64,000 bases of DNA, from contig CAWAHF010000004.1 of assembly GCA_963781805.1 (NCBI GenBank), positions 186,001 through 250,000 on the forward strand, given 5' to 3'. Made by a program: the position numbers and the translations under genes. Below the pieces are notes generated by a model. It did not search any database. It saw nothing but the letters and a program-made list of their open reading frames with translations, and was not told where the DNA came from. Shown here one piece after another: positions 17,675-26,144 of this stretch. Numbering within the stretch: position 1 is the stretch's first letter; each line of letters begins with the position of its first letter. This DNA comes from JAFGPL01 sp963781805 (GTDB taxonomy: Bacteria; Bacteroidota; Bacteroidia; Bacteroidales; UBA10428).

Positions 17675-18613
17675 ATGAAACCAATATTGATAATAGCTTT
17701 AATGATTTTCAACATAAGTGTTTTTGGACAATCATTATTTTTCAATGAGTTTAAGGTGATTGACTTTAAAATACCTCGTTCAAGTGATAGTTATGAATCC
17801 AGGATCGTTAGAATTGACAGTCAAGACACCTTGATTAGTAAAGTTGATAATCCGATTGGACTTCTTTGGAACCCAATAAATAAAAATGAAATTGTTGGTT
17901 GCAATGCTTGGACTTGTGGAAAATGGAATTTAATTACTAATAAGTTTGATACATTATTTTCAAGTGGTCAATCAGTGATTTTGGAGTTGACTTGTAATGA
18001 AAGTTCTTGCTTTGTATTGACTACACCCTTTGAAATGGAAAGATTTGATGATTACAATCTTTATGAAATAGATTTAAAAACCGAGAAAATCGTAGAGGTA
18101 AAGTTAAAAGAACACTTTGGAGTTTTAGATTTATACGCATCTAACAAATACCTTTCTTTCATTGATTATAAATATAATGAGGAAACTGACTTTGTATCTG
18201 CCAGACTAATAATCTACAATTTGGAAAATGAACAATTTACAGTTATTGATAAAGCTATTTCGACACAAAATGAGTGGTTTGGTGGAGTTGATGATTATTC
18301 TGTTATGTGCTGGAAAAATGATTATGATTTGTACTACTTTAAAAAAGAAAGCGATAATTCTAAAGGCACGATTTTTAAATATGATATAAATAGCAAAACA
18401 AGAACACGAGAATTTGAAATACCTTATGAAAGAATAAATAGCTTTGCATTAAAAGACAACGGAATAATTATCGTAAATGATGACAATGTTATATTTATGG
18501 ATAAACAAAGTAATGAAAAGATTATATATCAAGTTGGATACAAATATGATTATATTTTAAACCGTAACCCGGTATGGAAATTACGTAATATGAACACCAA
18601 GCTTATCAATTAG
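17675..18613 (+). pseudogene. Cassette C12: exported protein gene cut near its 3' end by an IS
   Basis: Signal peptide ending SVFG|Q. The body has repeated beta-strand blocks and may be a propeller-like secreted protein; no motif is specific. The IS1634-like element enters after codon …YIL. The present frame runs into the IS and ends 13 missense codons later. Removing the IS and one copy of TTTAAA restores the ending NQFYVR and a stop at 20169-20171. Only about six C-terminal residues are replaced, so the product may still work. Confidence 0.75.
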
Positions 18614-20041
18614 GTTTTGTGTCTTGCTGGTAACTTCTGAGAGGCACCAGTTTTGATTGATTTTTATTTTTTTTATAGCGGCCAGGTTCAATAGTATATC
18701 CTTTGGTGAATATCTTTTGAGCAGTTTCTTTTGCAGTAGAATATTGTATAAGTAGTAATACCATTTCAAAGCCATAAAGGAGATGAACATCCAGCCTTGC
18801 AGAGCCATTTCATTTTGCATATAAGAGCTGTCAGCTTTTAAAATGTTCTTCATGGCATCAATCATTGTTTCGACCTCGCCTCTTGTCTTGTAAGTTTTAT
18901 ATATTTCTTCGGCAGATTTGTCTTTAAGGTTTGAGATGAAGGCCACGGTTCCGAAAGTTTTAAGCCTTAGCTTAAATTTTTCCAAACTATATTTTTCCGG
19001 GTGGGTTTGTATGCGTGTCAGGTAATCGTTTTCTTCTTTTGTCTTTAACGATGAATCATAGAACAGGTATAATTCCCGGCCTTCCAATTCAATTTTGTTG
19101 AACCAAATAAAACGCTTCATATATTCAAAATACCCATCAAACCCGCTATTATCATTAGGTTGGATTACATCGTAGTTTATTTGTGGGTTGCTCCGCCTTA
19201 AGGGGATAACGTAATCCAGACCTAAAGTATCAATTGTCTCCAGATTATCAGCTGAATAGAAACCTTTGTCAGCAATCACAACAGCATTGGCAATGCCTGC
19301 TTCCTGAACCGTTAGCTTAAATGCTTTGACATCTCTAATATTTCCGGGTAAAAGGCGATAAAATACCGGGGTTTTTAATGTGCTTGAGAACAAGAACAAT
19401 ACATTTAACTGTGGGTCGAAAACCTGCTTTGAGTTATAACCAATTTTTGCGCTTTCAATGTTTTTTGAATGGGAAACAAAATTGGTTCCATCAAAAAGAA
19501 TATAATCGTCATTCCTGACAAAGGCTTTCATATACTCAACTACTGCCCCCCTGTCATTACCTATTTTCCTGTACAACGCCGAAACCCTTTTTTCGCCAAG
19601 GGTGACCGTGTTGAATAGTTCTGAAAGAAAGCTGTTCTCAAAATGGAAAGCCGTATTCTTAATAGGAGGATTAAACAATAAACGTATAAAGCCCAATGAG
19701 AAGATATCTTGCCAAATCTCAGGAAAAACCTGTTTCAAAAAAGTGATATCCTCCGAGAAACTCTCCATTACAAAGGAGGAAGCCCCATATTCTTTCACTT
19801 GCAAGGGCTGGTCAAAAAAGGAAGTGAAATTTCTTTGGAGTTTATATTTGCTTGATTCCACGAATCCATTTTCTTTAGTAATCCTTCCCAGAAGCCTGCC
19901 TGTAATCTTTCTTGCTCTTTTCTTTTCGGGATCCCATTTACTGGAGACTTCATACAAATAGTACTTGTCTTTGATCCTTCGGAGTTCAGTCCCCGGTTTT
20001 TTGTGGGTTAAAGCCCACTCTGGGTGTGGTGAATTTTTCAT
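18581..20041 (-). CDS. IS1634-family DDE transposase
   Basis: 486 residues. The middle contains DYILFDGTNF, then ADKGFYSADN, then TYKTRGEVETMIDAMKN, which fit the D, D and E regions of an IS4-superfamily (IS1634-type) DDE transposase. The N-terminus has a basic KKRARKITGRLLG block. The frame is intact and the inverted repeats are preserved, so the element may be active. Base composition is richer in GC than the interrupted cassette. Confidence 0.85.
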   Translation of the reverse strand: MKNSPHPEWALTHKKPGTELRRIKDKYYLYEVSSKWDPEKKRARKITGRLLGRITKENGFVESSKYKLQRNFTSFFDQPLQVKEYGASSFVMESFSEDITFLKQVFPEIWQDIFSLGFIRLLFNPPIKNTAFHFENSFLSELFNTVTLGEKRVSALYRKIGNDRGAVVEYMKAFVRNDDYILFDGTNFVSHSKNIESAKIGYNSKQVFDPQLNVLFLFSSTLKTPVFYRLLPGNIRDVKAFKLTVQEAGIANAVVIADKGFYSADNLETIDTLGLDYVIPLRRSNPQINYDVIQPNDNSGFDGYFEYMKRFIWFNKIELEGRELYLFYDSSLKTKEENDYLTRIQTHPEKYSLEKFKLRLKTFGTVAFISNLKDKSAEEIYKTYKTRGEVETMIDAMKNILKADSSYMQNEMALQGWMFISFMALKWYYYLYNILLQKKLLKRYSPKDILLNLAAIKKIKINQNWCLSEVTSKTQNLIDKLGVHIT

Positions 20042-20082
20042 AATATTACGTATATACGTAATAGCAAATATCCGAAAAAATA

Positions 20083-20112
20083 CCTGAACCGCAAAACAAT
20101 TCAGGCTTTTTT
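20083..20112 (+). terminator. Possible terminator inside the IS1634-like element
   Basis: Inverted repeat CCTGAA / TTCAGG with an 11-base loop, followed by CTTTTTTATT. On the + strand this has the form of an intrinsic terminator and could shield the IS from, or block, array read-through transcription. Confidence 0.4.
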
Positions 20113-20182
20113 ATTAACTATTACGTATTTTTATGCTGGGTTACAGTTTAAACCAATTTTATGTTAGATAAAAATTTACTGG

Positions 20183-20315
20183 GCACAACACGCAATAAAA
20201 AACATAGGGCAGAAAGTGCTAAATTTGAACGACAAAACATTTAACAAACGGCTTGGTAACTGGATAGATAGGAGCATTTGAAACGCCCTACGTTTCTTAT
20301 TGCAAACCGTTAGCA
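20183..20315 (+). repeat. attC13 integron recombination site
   Basis: 133 bp. R'' GCACAAC at 20183, R' GTTAGCA at 20309. Arms CGCAATAAAAAACATAGGGC and GCCCTACGTTTCTTATTGC. Confidence 0.84.
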
Positions 20316-20342
20316 TGCATTGTGAGAAACACTCTACATAAA

Positions 20343-21110
20343 ATGAAGCATATACTAATAATAATCGGATTTTTTATTTCAATTACAAGTTTTGGACAGG
20401 ATACCAAAACGACTGATTTTATCACTGATTCAAAACAGATTGATTTTTCAGACTTATGGACTCTTGACAGCATTCTGATTGAGAATGAAACCTTAATTGA
20501 ACGCAAACAACCATTAGGATTTATTGGAGATGATTTCCAGAGAATTAATATTCGCTTTAATTCGGTGATTCAAAACCCTGATAATAAATTGGAATATTTG
20601 GTTTATGGTAAAACTAGAGTAAAAAATAACATTTGTGATTTTCAAGGCACAATAAAGATTACTGATTCAAAACTATACAAAGGGAGTGACCTGCCACCAT
20701 TAAAGCAGGGCTATATTTCTGGTGATTATAAATTTTACGAGGACAAAGACCAAAAACATACTGGAGTTTTCAGTGGACACTTTAAAACCGGATTCTATTT
20801 TGACTCAAATGGAGATTTACGATACGATGCTTTATCATTTGTAGCGGATGGATTTGAAAACAACCAGTTCGAAGGCACTTGGACTAATTACAAAACTGGT
20901 GATTCAAAAAAATGTAATTGGGGTGATTATAGAATACCTGATAGTCGGGGTTTAGATATGGGATCAGCTGAATTTGGCCCCTCAGATAAATATGATGATT
21001 TTGGATGGAAATATTATAATCTTGCGTGGGGATATAGATTAGATAGACCAGGAGTAAAAGAAGCAAGAGAGAAAGAAACTGAAAAGTGGTGGATAGAAAC
21101 TGAAAAATAA
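20343..21110 (+). CDS. Cassette C13: exported protein, paralogue of the C3 protein
   Basis: 255 residues from the ATG at 20343, which gives a signal peptide ending TSFG|Q; an in-frame GTG seven codons earlier is less likely. Its body matches the C3 protein block by block (SDLWTLD, QPLGFIGDDFQR, DLPPLKQGYISGDYKF, SFVADGFENNQFEGTW, KKCNWGDYRIPDSRG), with a different, highly charged C-terminal helix (REKETEKWW). Function unknown. Confidence 0.75.
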   Translation: MKHILIIIGFFISITSFGQDTKTTDFITDSKQIDFSDLWTLDSILIENETLIERKQPLGFIGDDFQRINIRFNSVIQNPDNKLEYLVYGKTRVKNNICDFQGTIKITDSKLYKGSDLPPLKQGYISGDYKFYEDKDQKHTGVFSGHFKTGFYFDSNGDLRYDALSFVADGFENNQFEGTWTNYKTGDSKKCNWGDYRIPDSRGLDMGSAEFGPSDKYDDFGWKYYNLAWGYRLDRPGVKEAREKETEKWWIETEK

Positions 21111-21119
21111 ACAACGACA

Positions 21120-21251
21120 TGCCAACACATGGTATAGTGCATGCGGGTTTCAGCGGTTTTCGAGTGTTTGTGGCTCGTAAAAAAAGTCGGTGTAAACTGA
21201 TAGGAAATAGCTACGTACTCCCGCACGACACCATACCATAAAACGTTATGG
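21120..21251 (+). repeat. attC14 integron recombination site
   Basis: 132 bp, same type as attC4. R'' TGCCAAC at 21120, R' GTTATGG at 21245. Both copies of this site follow the C3/C13 family, and both next cassettes begin GTTATGGGCAAG. Confidence 0.86.
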
Positions 21252-21275
21252 GCAAGGTTAAAAAAAACACAGATA

Positions 21276-22196
21276 ATGAAAACTAACATTCTAATTTTAG
21301 TAATACTAATAAATACACTAACTTCTTGCGGACAAAAGAAAATGGAAAATAGATTTATTACTTGGGATAACTTTGTGGACAATTTCGGAAAGGAAATGGT
21401 TTCAGCAGAGGATGTGCATAACAATATGGTTAAAAGTGGACTTAAAGATAATTGTTTAACTAAGATGGATTTTACATTCATTTCCAGCAATAAGGATAGC
21501 CTTAAAAAGCTAGGAGAATTTATTAAAACACATTATCCATATACAGTCCAAGGAGTAAAAAAATATGAGGACATTTGGGAGATTAATGGCGAGACGAATG
21601 AAATGCCAATAACAGCTGATAATTTACTTTATTGGGCTTTAGATATGTATAAGCGTGGATATGAATTTGATGCTAAGCTTGATGCATATGGTGGATTATT
21701 TGACCCTAAAAATCCGAAATTCCCAGACTTAGACAAATCAAAAGAAGACTATTATTTTGACAAAGGAGTTGAATGTTACAATCAGGGCGATTTAAGTGGT
21801 GCAATAATAAATTGGTCTTTGACATTAACAATAAATCCAAATGAACCAAACTCATACTATTCACGTGCAATTGTTAAAGATGAGCTTTATACTTGGAAAT
21901 CGGCACTAAAGGATTATGACAAAGCAATAGAGATAGCGCCTGATTTTATAAGTGCATTGACAAATAGAGGAAGTTTAAAAGATGACAATGGTGACCATAA
22001 AGGTGCCATTGAGGATTATAACAAAGTTCTCTCTTTTGAAAAAGTTGATTTAGAAAACAAACAAAGAGCTTACTTTAACAGAGGGAATTCAAAGTTCAAA
22101 TTGGCAGATAAAATTGGAGCTTGTGAAGATTGGAAAAAAGCCTTTGAACTTGGAGCTGACTATGCAAAAGTAAGACTTGATGAACATTGTAAATAA
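21276..22196 (+). CDS. Cassette C14: TPR lipoprotein
   Basis: 306 residues. Lipobox LTSCGQ at about residue 18 predicts a lipidated envelope protein. The second half holds about three tetratricopeptide repeats (YYFDKGVECYNQGDLSGAII, then YYSRAIVKDELYTWKSALKD, then the segment beginning ALTNRGSLKDDNGDHKGAIE). The N-terminal ~130 residues are unassigned. TPRs usually bind other proteins; no partner is implied by the neighbours. Cassette ends GTTATGGGC and GCCCATAAC match exactly. Confidence 0.78.
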   Translation: MKTNILILVILINTLTSCGQKKMENRFITWDNFVDNFGKEMVSAEDVHNNMVKSGLKDNCLTKMDFTFISSNKDSLKKLGEFIKTHYPYTVQGVKKYEDIWEINGETNEMPITADNLLYWALDMYKRGYEFDAKLDAYGGLFDPKNPKFPDLDKSKEDYYFDKGVECYNQGDLSGAIINWSLTLTINPNEPNSYYSRAIVKDELYTWKSALKDYDKAIEIAPDFISALTNRGSLKDDNGDHKGAIEDYNKVLSFEKVDLENKQRAYFNRGNSKFKLADKIGACEDWKKAFELGADYAKVRLDEHCK

Positions 22197-22206
22197 AAAA
22201 CCCAGC

Positions 22207-22336
22207 CCATAACACGTGGTATAAAAAATTGCCGGGGTAGTAGGTTATTCAAGGGTTTTAGCCCGCATCAAGTTCTTAACAGCCTGATAGGTAATCGCCC
22301 CGCAAACGGCAACTTTTCATACCACAAACGTTGGTG
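22207..22336 (+). repeat. attC15 integron recombination site
   Basis: 130 bp. R'' CCATAAC at 22207, R' GTTGGTG at 22330. Arms GTGGTATAAAAAATTGCCGG and CGGCAACTTTTCATACCAC. Confidence 0.84.
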
Positions 22337-22341
22337 CGCAA

Positions 22342-22836
22342 TTTAGTAGCCCGCCAAGCAAGGTATTTTGGTTATTTAATGATAAGCTGTTCAGTACAAA
22401 AAATATATGAATAACGATCAAGGAGTAATTTGCTCAAGCTTAAAGCGAGATGGAATCGAAGCGGCTGGGAATACAGAAGCGGGCTGAGAGCTTGTTTTCA
22501 GGAACGCTTTGCAAGACCAGCGCCGCGTTGCAAACGTGGAAGCTTGAGCAAGTTACAGGATTTTTTCGAGAAAGTGTATATTTTTTGACTAAAAAAAACA
22601 GCTAAGAGGAAAAATACCTTGTAAAAATAAAGAACTTAAAAACAGAATTGACGTCAACTGCACATACAAGGGATTGTGATATGCAATTTCCGAAAAGCTC
22701 AATTCTGTTTTATACAGTAAAGGACAATTATTTTGAAAAAGGAAAGACAAAATAATTTAAGGAGCGGGCTACTAAACTGGGACTTTTTAGTTATTTTGGA
22801 AATAAAAAAATAAATGCAATAAAAATAACTAAAAAG
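22342..22836 (+). ncRNA. Cassette C15: candidate structured RNA, copy 3
   Basis: No difference seen from copies 1 and 2 across the 571-bp unit (22331-22901). It lies 12 kb from copy 2 between different neighbours, and its limits coincide with the attC cleavage points, so it has moved as an integron cassette and not by segmental duplication. Confidence 0.7.
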
Positions 22837-22837
22837 C

Positions 22838-22907
22838 GCACAACATGCGATAAAGTGAATTGCTCCGCTGTCGCTACGCAACTACACCTTATCGCTGTAC
22901 GTTTGGC
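22838..22907 (+). repeat. attC16, short-type integron recombination site
   Basis: 70 bp. R'' GCACAAC at 22838, R' GTTTGGC at 22901. Confidence 0.84.
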
Positions 22908-22945
22908 AGCAAGCAAAAAAACGAAAATCATCAAACTATTTTAAT

Positions 22946-23422
22946 ATGAAAAGGATAATTTTTATTTGGATTTTTTTTATGACAGTTTTTAGTTCCTATG
23001 GTCAGAATAAATCTGATTCAATTGAGATTAAAAAAACTCTGGGGACAGTTTTTCGACAAAATGGTAAAAATTTGACACCTGGTCAACTTTTAGATATAAC
23101 CCAATCAAATGTGGAAGCTTATAAGGAGATGAAAATTGCAAAAAGCAATTATGATGCAGGTTTTATATTTGGATTTGCCGGGGGATTTTTAGTTGGTTGG
23201 CCGGTAGGAACTGCGGTAGCTGGTGGAAAACCCAACTGGACTTTGGCTGGAATTGGCGCAGGACTTATTGTCGTATCAATCCCTTTCTCAAGTGCCTATA
23301 CCAAGCATGCAAAAAATGCAGTCAAAATATATAACAGTGGATTAAAACAAACTGGATTAAATAATATAGACTTTAAGATTGGATTGACTTGCAACGGAAT
23401 TGGAGTAAGGGTAATATTCTGA
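22946..23422 (+). CDS. Cassette C16: exported Gly-rich membrane-associated protein
   Basis: 158 residues. Signal peptide ending SSYG|Q. A Gly-rich hydrophobic stretch (GFIFGFAGGFLVGWPVGTAV, about residues 72-91) and a second one soon after (LAGIGAGLIVVSIPF) suggest a glycine-zipper-like membrane hairpin. No named family. Start and end of the cassette pair with a one-base slip (GTTTGGCAGC and GCTGCCAAC). Confidence 0.65.
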   Translation: MKRIIFIWIFFMTVFSSYGQNKSDSIEIKKTLGTVFRQNGKNLTPGQLLDITQSNVEAYKEMKIAKSNYDAGFIFGFAGGFLVGWPVGTAVAGGKPNWTLAGIGAGLIVVSIPFSSAYTKHAKNAVKIYNSGLKQTGLNNIDFKIGLTCNGIGVRVIF

Positions 23423-23444
23423 TAAACAAATAAAAATTGCCAGC

Positions 23445-23574
23445 TGCCAACACGGCATATAAGTAATGGCGGGGCTTGTAGGCTGCCAAGGGCAGTACTT
23501 CTATTGTAGTTTTTGCCTCGGTTGACAATGATTCGCTTCGAAACCCTCCACTACTCATATGCCCAACGTTAGGC
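23445..23574 (+). repeat. attC17 integron recombination site
   Basis: 130 bp. R'' TGCCAAC at 23445, R' GTTAGGC at 23568. Arms GGCATATAAGTAATGGCGGG and a complement ending CATATGCCC. Confidence 0.84.
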
Positions 23575-23601
23575 GTAAATTCACAAAACAAAAATTTCCA
23601 C

Positions 23602-23632
23602 TTGATAAATACGGATTGATTTCGTATATTTG
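23602..23632 (+). promoter_or_regulatory. Bacteroidota-type promoter for the C17 toxin-antitoxin operon
   Basis: TTG at 23602 and TATATTTG at 23625 (TAnnTTTG), 20 bases apart, 22 bases before the antitoxin start. It lies entirely inside the cassette, so this operon can be expressed wherever the cassette lands. Confidence 0.65.
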
Positions 23633-23654
23633 CACGTATTAAATATTCTGAGTT

Positions 23655-23912
23655 ATGGATGTAAAATTGACATTAAAACTGGATAAATATGTGATAGATA
23701 AAGCAAAAGAGTATGCTTCATCACATCAAAGGAGTCTTTCTCGAATGATTGAGTCATATCTCAAATCATTGATTGATAAAGAATATAAACGAGTTGATAA
23801 TGATATAGAGATATCACCATTTGTTAAAAGTATGCAAACAGGAGTTAAACTTCCTGTAGATTTTGATTATAAACAAGAATATGGTGATTATTTAGCAGAG
23901 AAGTACAAATGA
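23655..23912 (+). CDS. Cassette C17: antitoxin, VapB-like (DUF6364 type)
   Basis: 85 residues. The N-terminal MDVKLTLKLDKYVIDKAKEY is a ribbon-helix-helix-like segment, followed by SLSRMIESYLKSL, as in DUF6364 antitoxins. It should bind its own promoter and cap the toxin through its C-terminal tail (PVDFDYKQEYGDYLAEKY). It overlaps the toxin gene by 4 bases (ATGA), the usual arrangement for translational coupling. Confidence 0.8.
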   Translation: MDVKLTLKLDKYVIDKAKEYASSHQRSLSRMIESYLKSLIDKEYKRVDNDIEISPFVKSMQTGVKLPVDFDYKQEYGDYLAEKYK

Positions 23913-24331
23913 AAGATAGATTATTCCTTGATACAAATGTCGTCCTTGATTTGCTCGGAGAAAGAGACATTTTTTACAATTCTGCTGCCAAAATTACAAC
24001 ACTTGCCGATAAAGGCAAAATTGATTTGGTTGTTTCGGCTTTATCATACTCAACTGTATATTATTTGCTTTCAAGATTTGAGGACAAAGAACAGGTTAAG
24101 GAGAAGATACGTAAGTTCAAGGTAATAGTAGAGACATCTGATTTGACAGATAAAATTGTTGATAAAGGATTATCGTCAAAATTTTCGGATTTTGAGGACT
24201 CTTTACAATACTACTGTGCCATAAAAATGGATTGTAAAATTCTGATTACAAGAAACGGTAAGGATTTTAAAGAGTCTGAAATTCCAGTTTTGACACCGGA
24301 CGAATATTTGAATAGTTTGAAAACAAAATAA
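23909..24331 (+). CDS. Cassette C17: PIN-domain toxin, VapC-like
   Basis: 140 residues. The PIN domain opens with FLDTNVVLDLLGER, where the Asp is the first metal ligand, and later has DFEDSLQYYCAIKMDCKILITRNGKDF with the further acidic residues. Members are Mg-dependent ribonucleases that inhibit translation. Toxin-antitoxin pairs are known to stabilise large cassette arrays by killing cells that lose them. Cassette ends GTTAGGCGTA and TACGCCTAAC match. Confidence 0.85.
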   Translation: MKDRLFLDTNVVLDLLGERDIFYNSAAKITTLADKGKIDLVVSALSYSTVYYLLSRFEDKEQVKEKIRKFKVIVETSDLTDKIVDKGLSSKFSDFEDSLQYYCAIKMDCKILITRNGKDFKESEIPVLTPDEYLNSLKTK

Positions 24332-24336
24332 TCTAC

Positions 24337-24467
24337 GCCTAACACGCCTTATAAAAAATTTGGGTTTTTGTGGTAAATCCGGGCATTGTAGCCCGCTCCA
24401 GCATCTGTCTCGGCGGATAGGAACGCGTCCCGCAAACCCAAACTTTTCATACGGCCAAACGTTACCG
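24337..24467 (+). repeat. attC18 integron recombination site
   Basis: 131 bp. R'' GCCTAAC at 24337, R' GTTACCG at 24461. Arms CGCCTTATAAAAAATTTGGG and CCCAAACTTTTCATACGGC; the same type is found at attC36. Confidence 0.85.
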
Positions 24468-24547
24468 GCAAGCTTATGAAACATCCTGCAAACATGAAAC
24501 TGACTGAAAAATAAATAGAAGATATTGCTGACAACCTGGACAGTGGG

Positions 24548-24925
24548 ATGAGATGTTTTTATAACCTTAAAACGGGTGAGATTAAGACGATACTCAATTT
24601 TGATAGTTGGATTGGAGCAGACGAAGAACCGTGGGAGGAGGAATCAAAGGAGATTGATGAGAATTGGGGTGATTATTTTGAATTTGTCGGATTTGAATCT
24701 CATGAGTCCTTTCAAATAATGGCTGATTTTGCTGAGAGCGTTGATGATTCAGGATTAGAGGACAAATTGATAAATGCATTAAATAGACCAAAACCGTTTC
24801 AGAATTTTAAATGGCTAATTGTTAACTCAGGTGCTTATCGACAACAGTGGTTTGATTTCAAAAAAATGTGTTATATTGAGTGGATAAAAGAACAGATTGA
24901 TTTAAATAAAGAGGATTTTGAATAA
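24548..24925 (+). CDS. Cassette C18, first gene: UPF0158 family protein
   Basis: 125 residues, cytoplasmic and acidic. The order YNLKTGEI, then ESHESFQIMADFAESVDD, then LINALNRPKPFQNFKWLI, then RQQWFDFK is typical of UPF0158 proteins, whose function is unknown. It ends inside the next gene (8-base overlap), so the two are likely co-translated. The 5' leader of about 80 bases after the R' core shows no clear promoter. Confidence 0.78.
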   Translation: MRCFYNLKTGEIKTILNFDSWIGADEEPWEEESKEIDENWGDYFEFVGFESHESFQIMADFAESVDDSGLEDKLINALNRPKPFQNFKWLIVNSGAYRQQWFDFKKMCYIEWIKEQIDLNKEDFE

Positions 24926-25313
24926 TAAAGACATTGATAAAGAAGTAAAAAGACTCGTTCACCAAAATCGGTATGAGAAAGGATATGTTTGTGCAGTGGA
25001 CGTACTTATGCAACTGGACTATTTGACTAAAAAGGATTATGAAGAATGGCGATTCGGTCGAGTTGATTATCTTGAAAGAGTATGCAATGTTAATTTGAGC
25101 AAGCTGACTTTGATAAATAAGTTGATTAGGAAATATTCAGCTGAATTGGATTTAAAAAGTTCTTGGACTGGATATAACAAATATGGTAAGGGAGTAAAAC
25201 GCCGATTAAGATTTAGTAAATCGGGACAGAAAAATATTGAGGATAGTTACGCAACGCATTATATTGATAATAAAAGGATTAATGAACTGAAAGAAATGAA
25301 AGCCAGCCGGTAA
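24918..25313 (+). CDS. Cassette C18, second gene: conserved hypothetical protein
   Basis: 131 residues from a TTG start preceded by AAAGAGG; no ATG gives a sensible N-terminus. It is a small, basic, helical protein with conserved-looking QNRYEKGYVCAVDVLMQLDY and EEWRFGRVDYLERVC segments. I recall similar stand-alone proteins in other bacteria but no function. The TAA stop lies inside the left attC core (CCGGTAAC), so recombination at this site leaves the reading frame intact. Confidence 0.65.
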   Translation: MNNKDIDKEVKRLVHQNRYEKGYVCAVDVLMQLDYLTKKDYEEWRFGRVDYLERVCNVNLSKLTLINKLIRKYSAELDLKSSWTGYNKYGKGVKRRLRFSKSGQKNIEDSYATHYIDNKRINELKEMKASR

Positions 25314-25438
25314 CACATGGTATAGTGCATGCGGGTTTCAGTGGTTTGCGAGGGTTTGTGGCTCGTAAAAAAGTCGGTGTAACCTGATAGGAAATCGCTT
25401 CGTAATCCCGCACGACACCATACCATAAAACGTTAGGC
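25308..25438 (+). repeat. attC19 integron recombination site
   Basis: 131 bp, same type as attC4. Left core CGGTAAC at 25308, R' GTTAGGC at 25432. Overlaps the stop codon of the preceding gene. Confidence 0.84.
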
Positions 25439-25576
25439 ACAAGCGGAGGAGCGACAGTGCAACTAAAAAACATAACCTATAAAAAGACAAAATAACATGA
25501 TAGCCAACGCGCAAAGCAAGAGTGTTCCAGCCCTTCCCACAACCGTCCCATCGCTTCCACACACTTGCTTTCTTTG

Positions 25577-26029
25577 CTACCCCGCAAAGATTCGATTTTC
25601 AATAGGAGTTGATAATACAATTGATGTTGTTGGTGTTCCAAATTCAATAAAACCATTTACTAGCTTTTCGAGATGCGTAGGTTCTTTAATAGCAACTTTT
25701 ATAACCATACTATCAGTTCCCGTAATACGATTACATTCAAATACTTCTGGGATTGACTTTAAATGATTCAAAAACCTGTCAAGATTACCTGGATGAAATT
25801 TAAAATTCACAATAGCGGTTAATGAATATCCTATTTTTTTCAAATCAATGAGAATACTATAACCTTTTATTATGCCTTTTTCTTCAAGCTTTTGGATTCT
25901 TTCAGCAACAGCAGGGCCAGTAAGGCCGATTTTGTCCCCGATTTCTTTATATGAAATCCTTGCATTTTTTTGTAATTCAACAAGGATTTTCCAACTAAGA
26001 CTATCTAATAATCTCGTATCGTTAGTCAT
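25577..26029 (-). CDS. Cassette C19: Lrp/AsnC-family transcriptional regulator
   Basis: 150 residues from the ATG at 26029; a start 12 codons upstream is possible. The N-terminal winged HTH is clear (NARISYKEIGDKIGLTGPAV, then ERIQKLEEKGIIKGY), followed by an RAM-type effector domain (IVNFKFHPGNLDRFLNHLKS). Such proteins sense amino acids and control metabolic genes. It is divergent from the PLP enzyme with a 115-base spacer, so it probably regulates that gene and itself. It is the only cassette gene on the - strand in the array. Confidence 0.88.
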   Translation of the reverse strand: MTNDTRLLDSLSWKILVELQKNARISYKEIGDKIGLTGPAVAERIQKLEEKGIIKGYSILIDLKKIGYSLTAIVNFKFHPGNLDRFLNHLKSIPEVFECNRITGTDSMVIKVAIKEPTHLEKLVNGFIEFGTPTTSIVLSTPIENRIFAG

Positions 26030-26144
26030 ATTGTTAAAAATATTTAATAAATAAAGTAAATGCAATTTAATTCTAATTATAAATAAGTAAAAATAAGTAT
26101 TTGCAAATTAATTTTGAGCTATTGTTTAACTTAAAATTATTAGC

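Larger units (their letters stand above)
18562..20146 (-). mobile_element. IS1634-like insertion sequence (1,585 bp)
   Basis: Terminal inverted repeats C(C/T)GTAACCC…ATTACGTAAT at both ends, flanked by a 6-bp direct repeat TTTAAA (18556-18561 and 20147-20152). One transposase gene on the - strand. An inverted repeat CCTGAA…TTCAGG followed by T6 (20083-20112) near the right end could stop transcription on the + strand. Confidence 0.85.
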
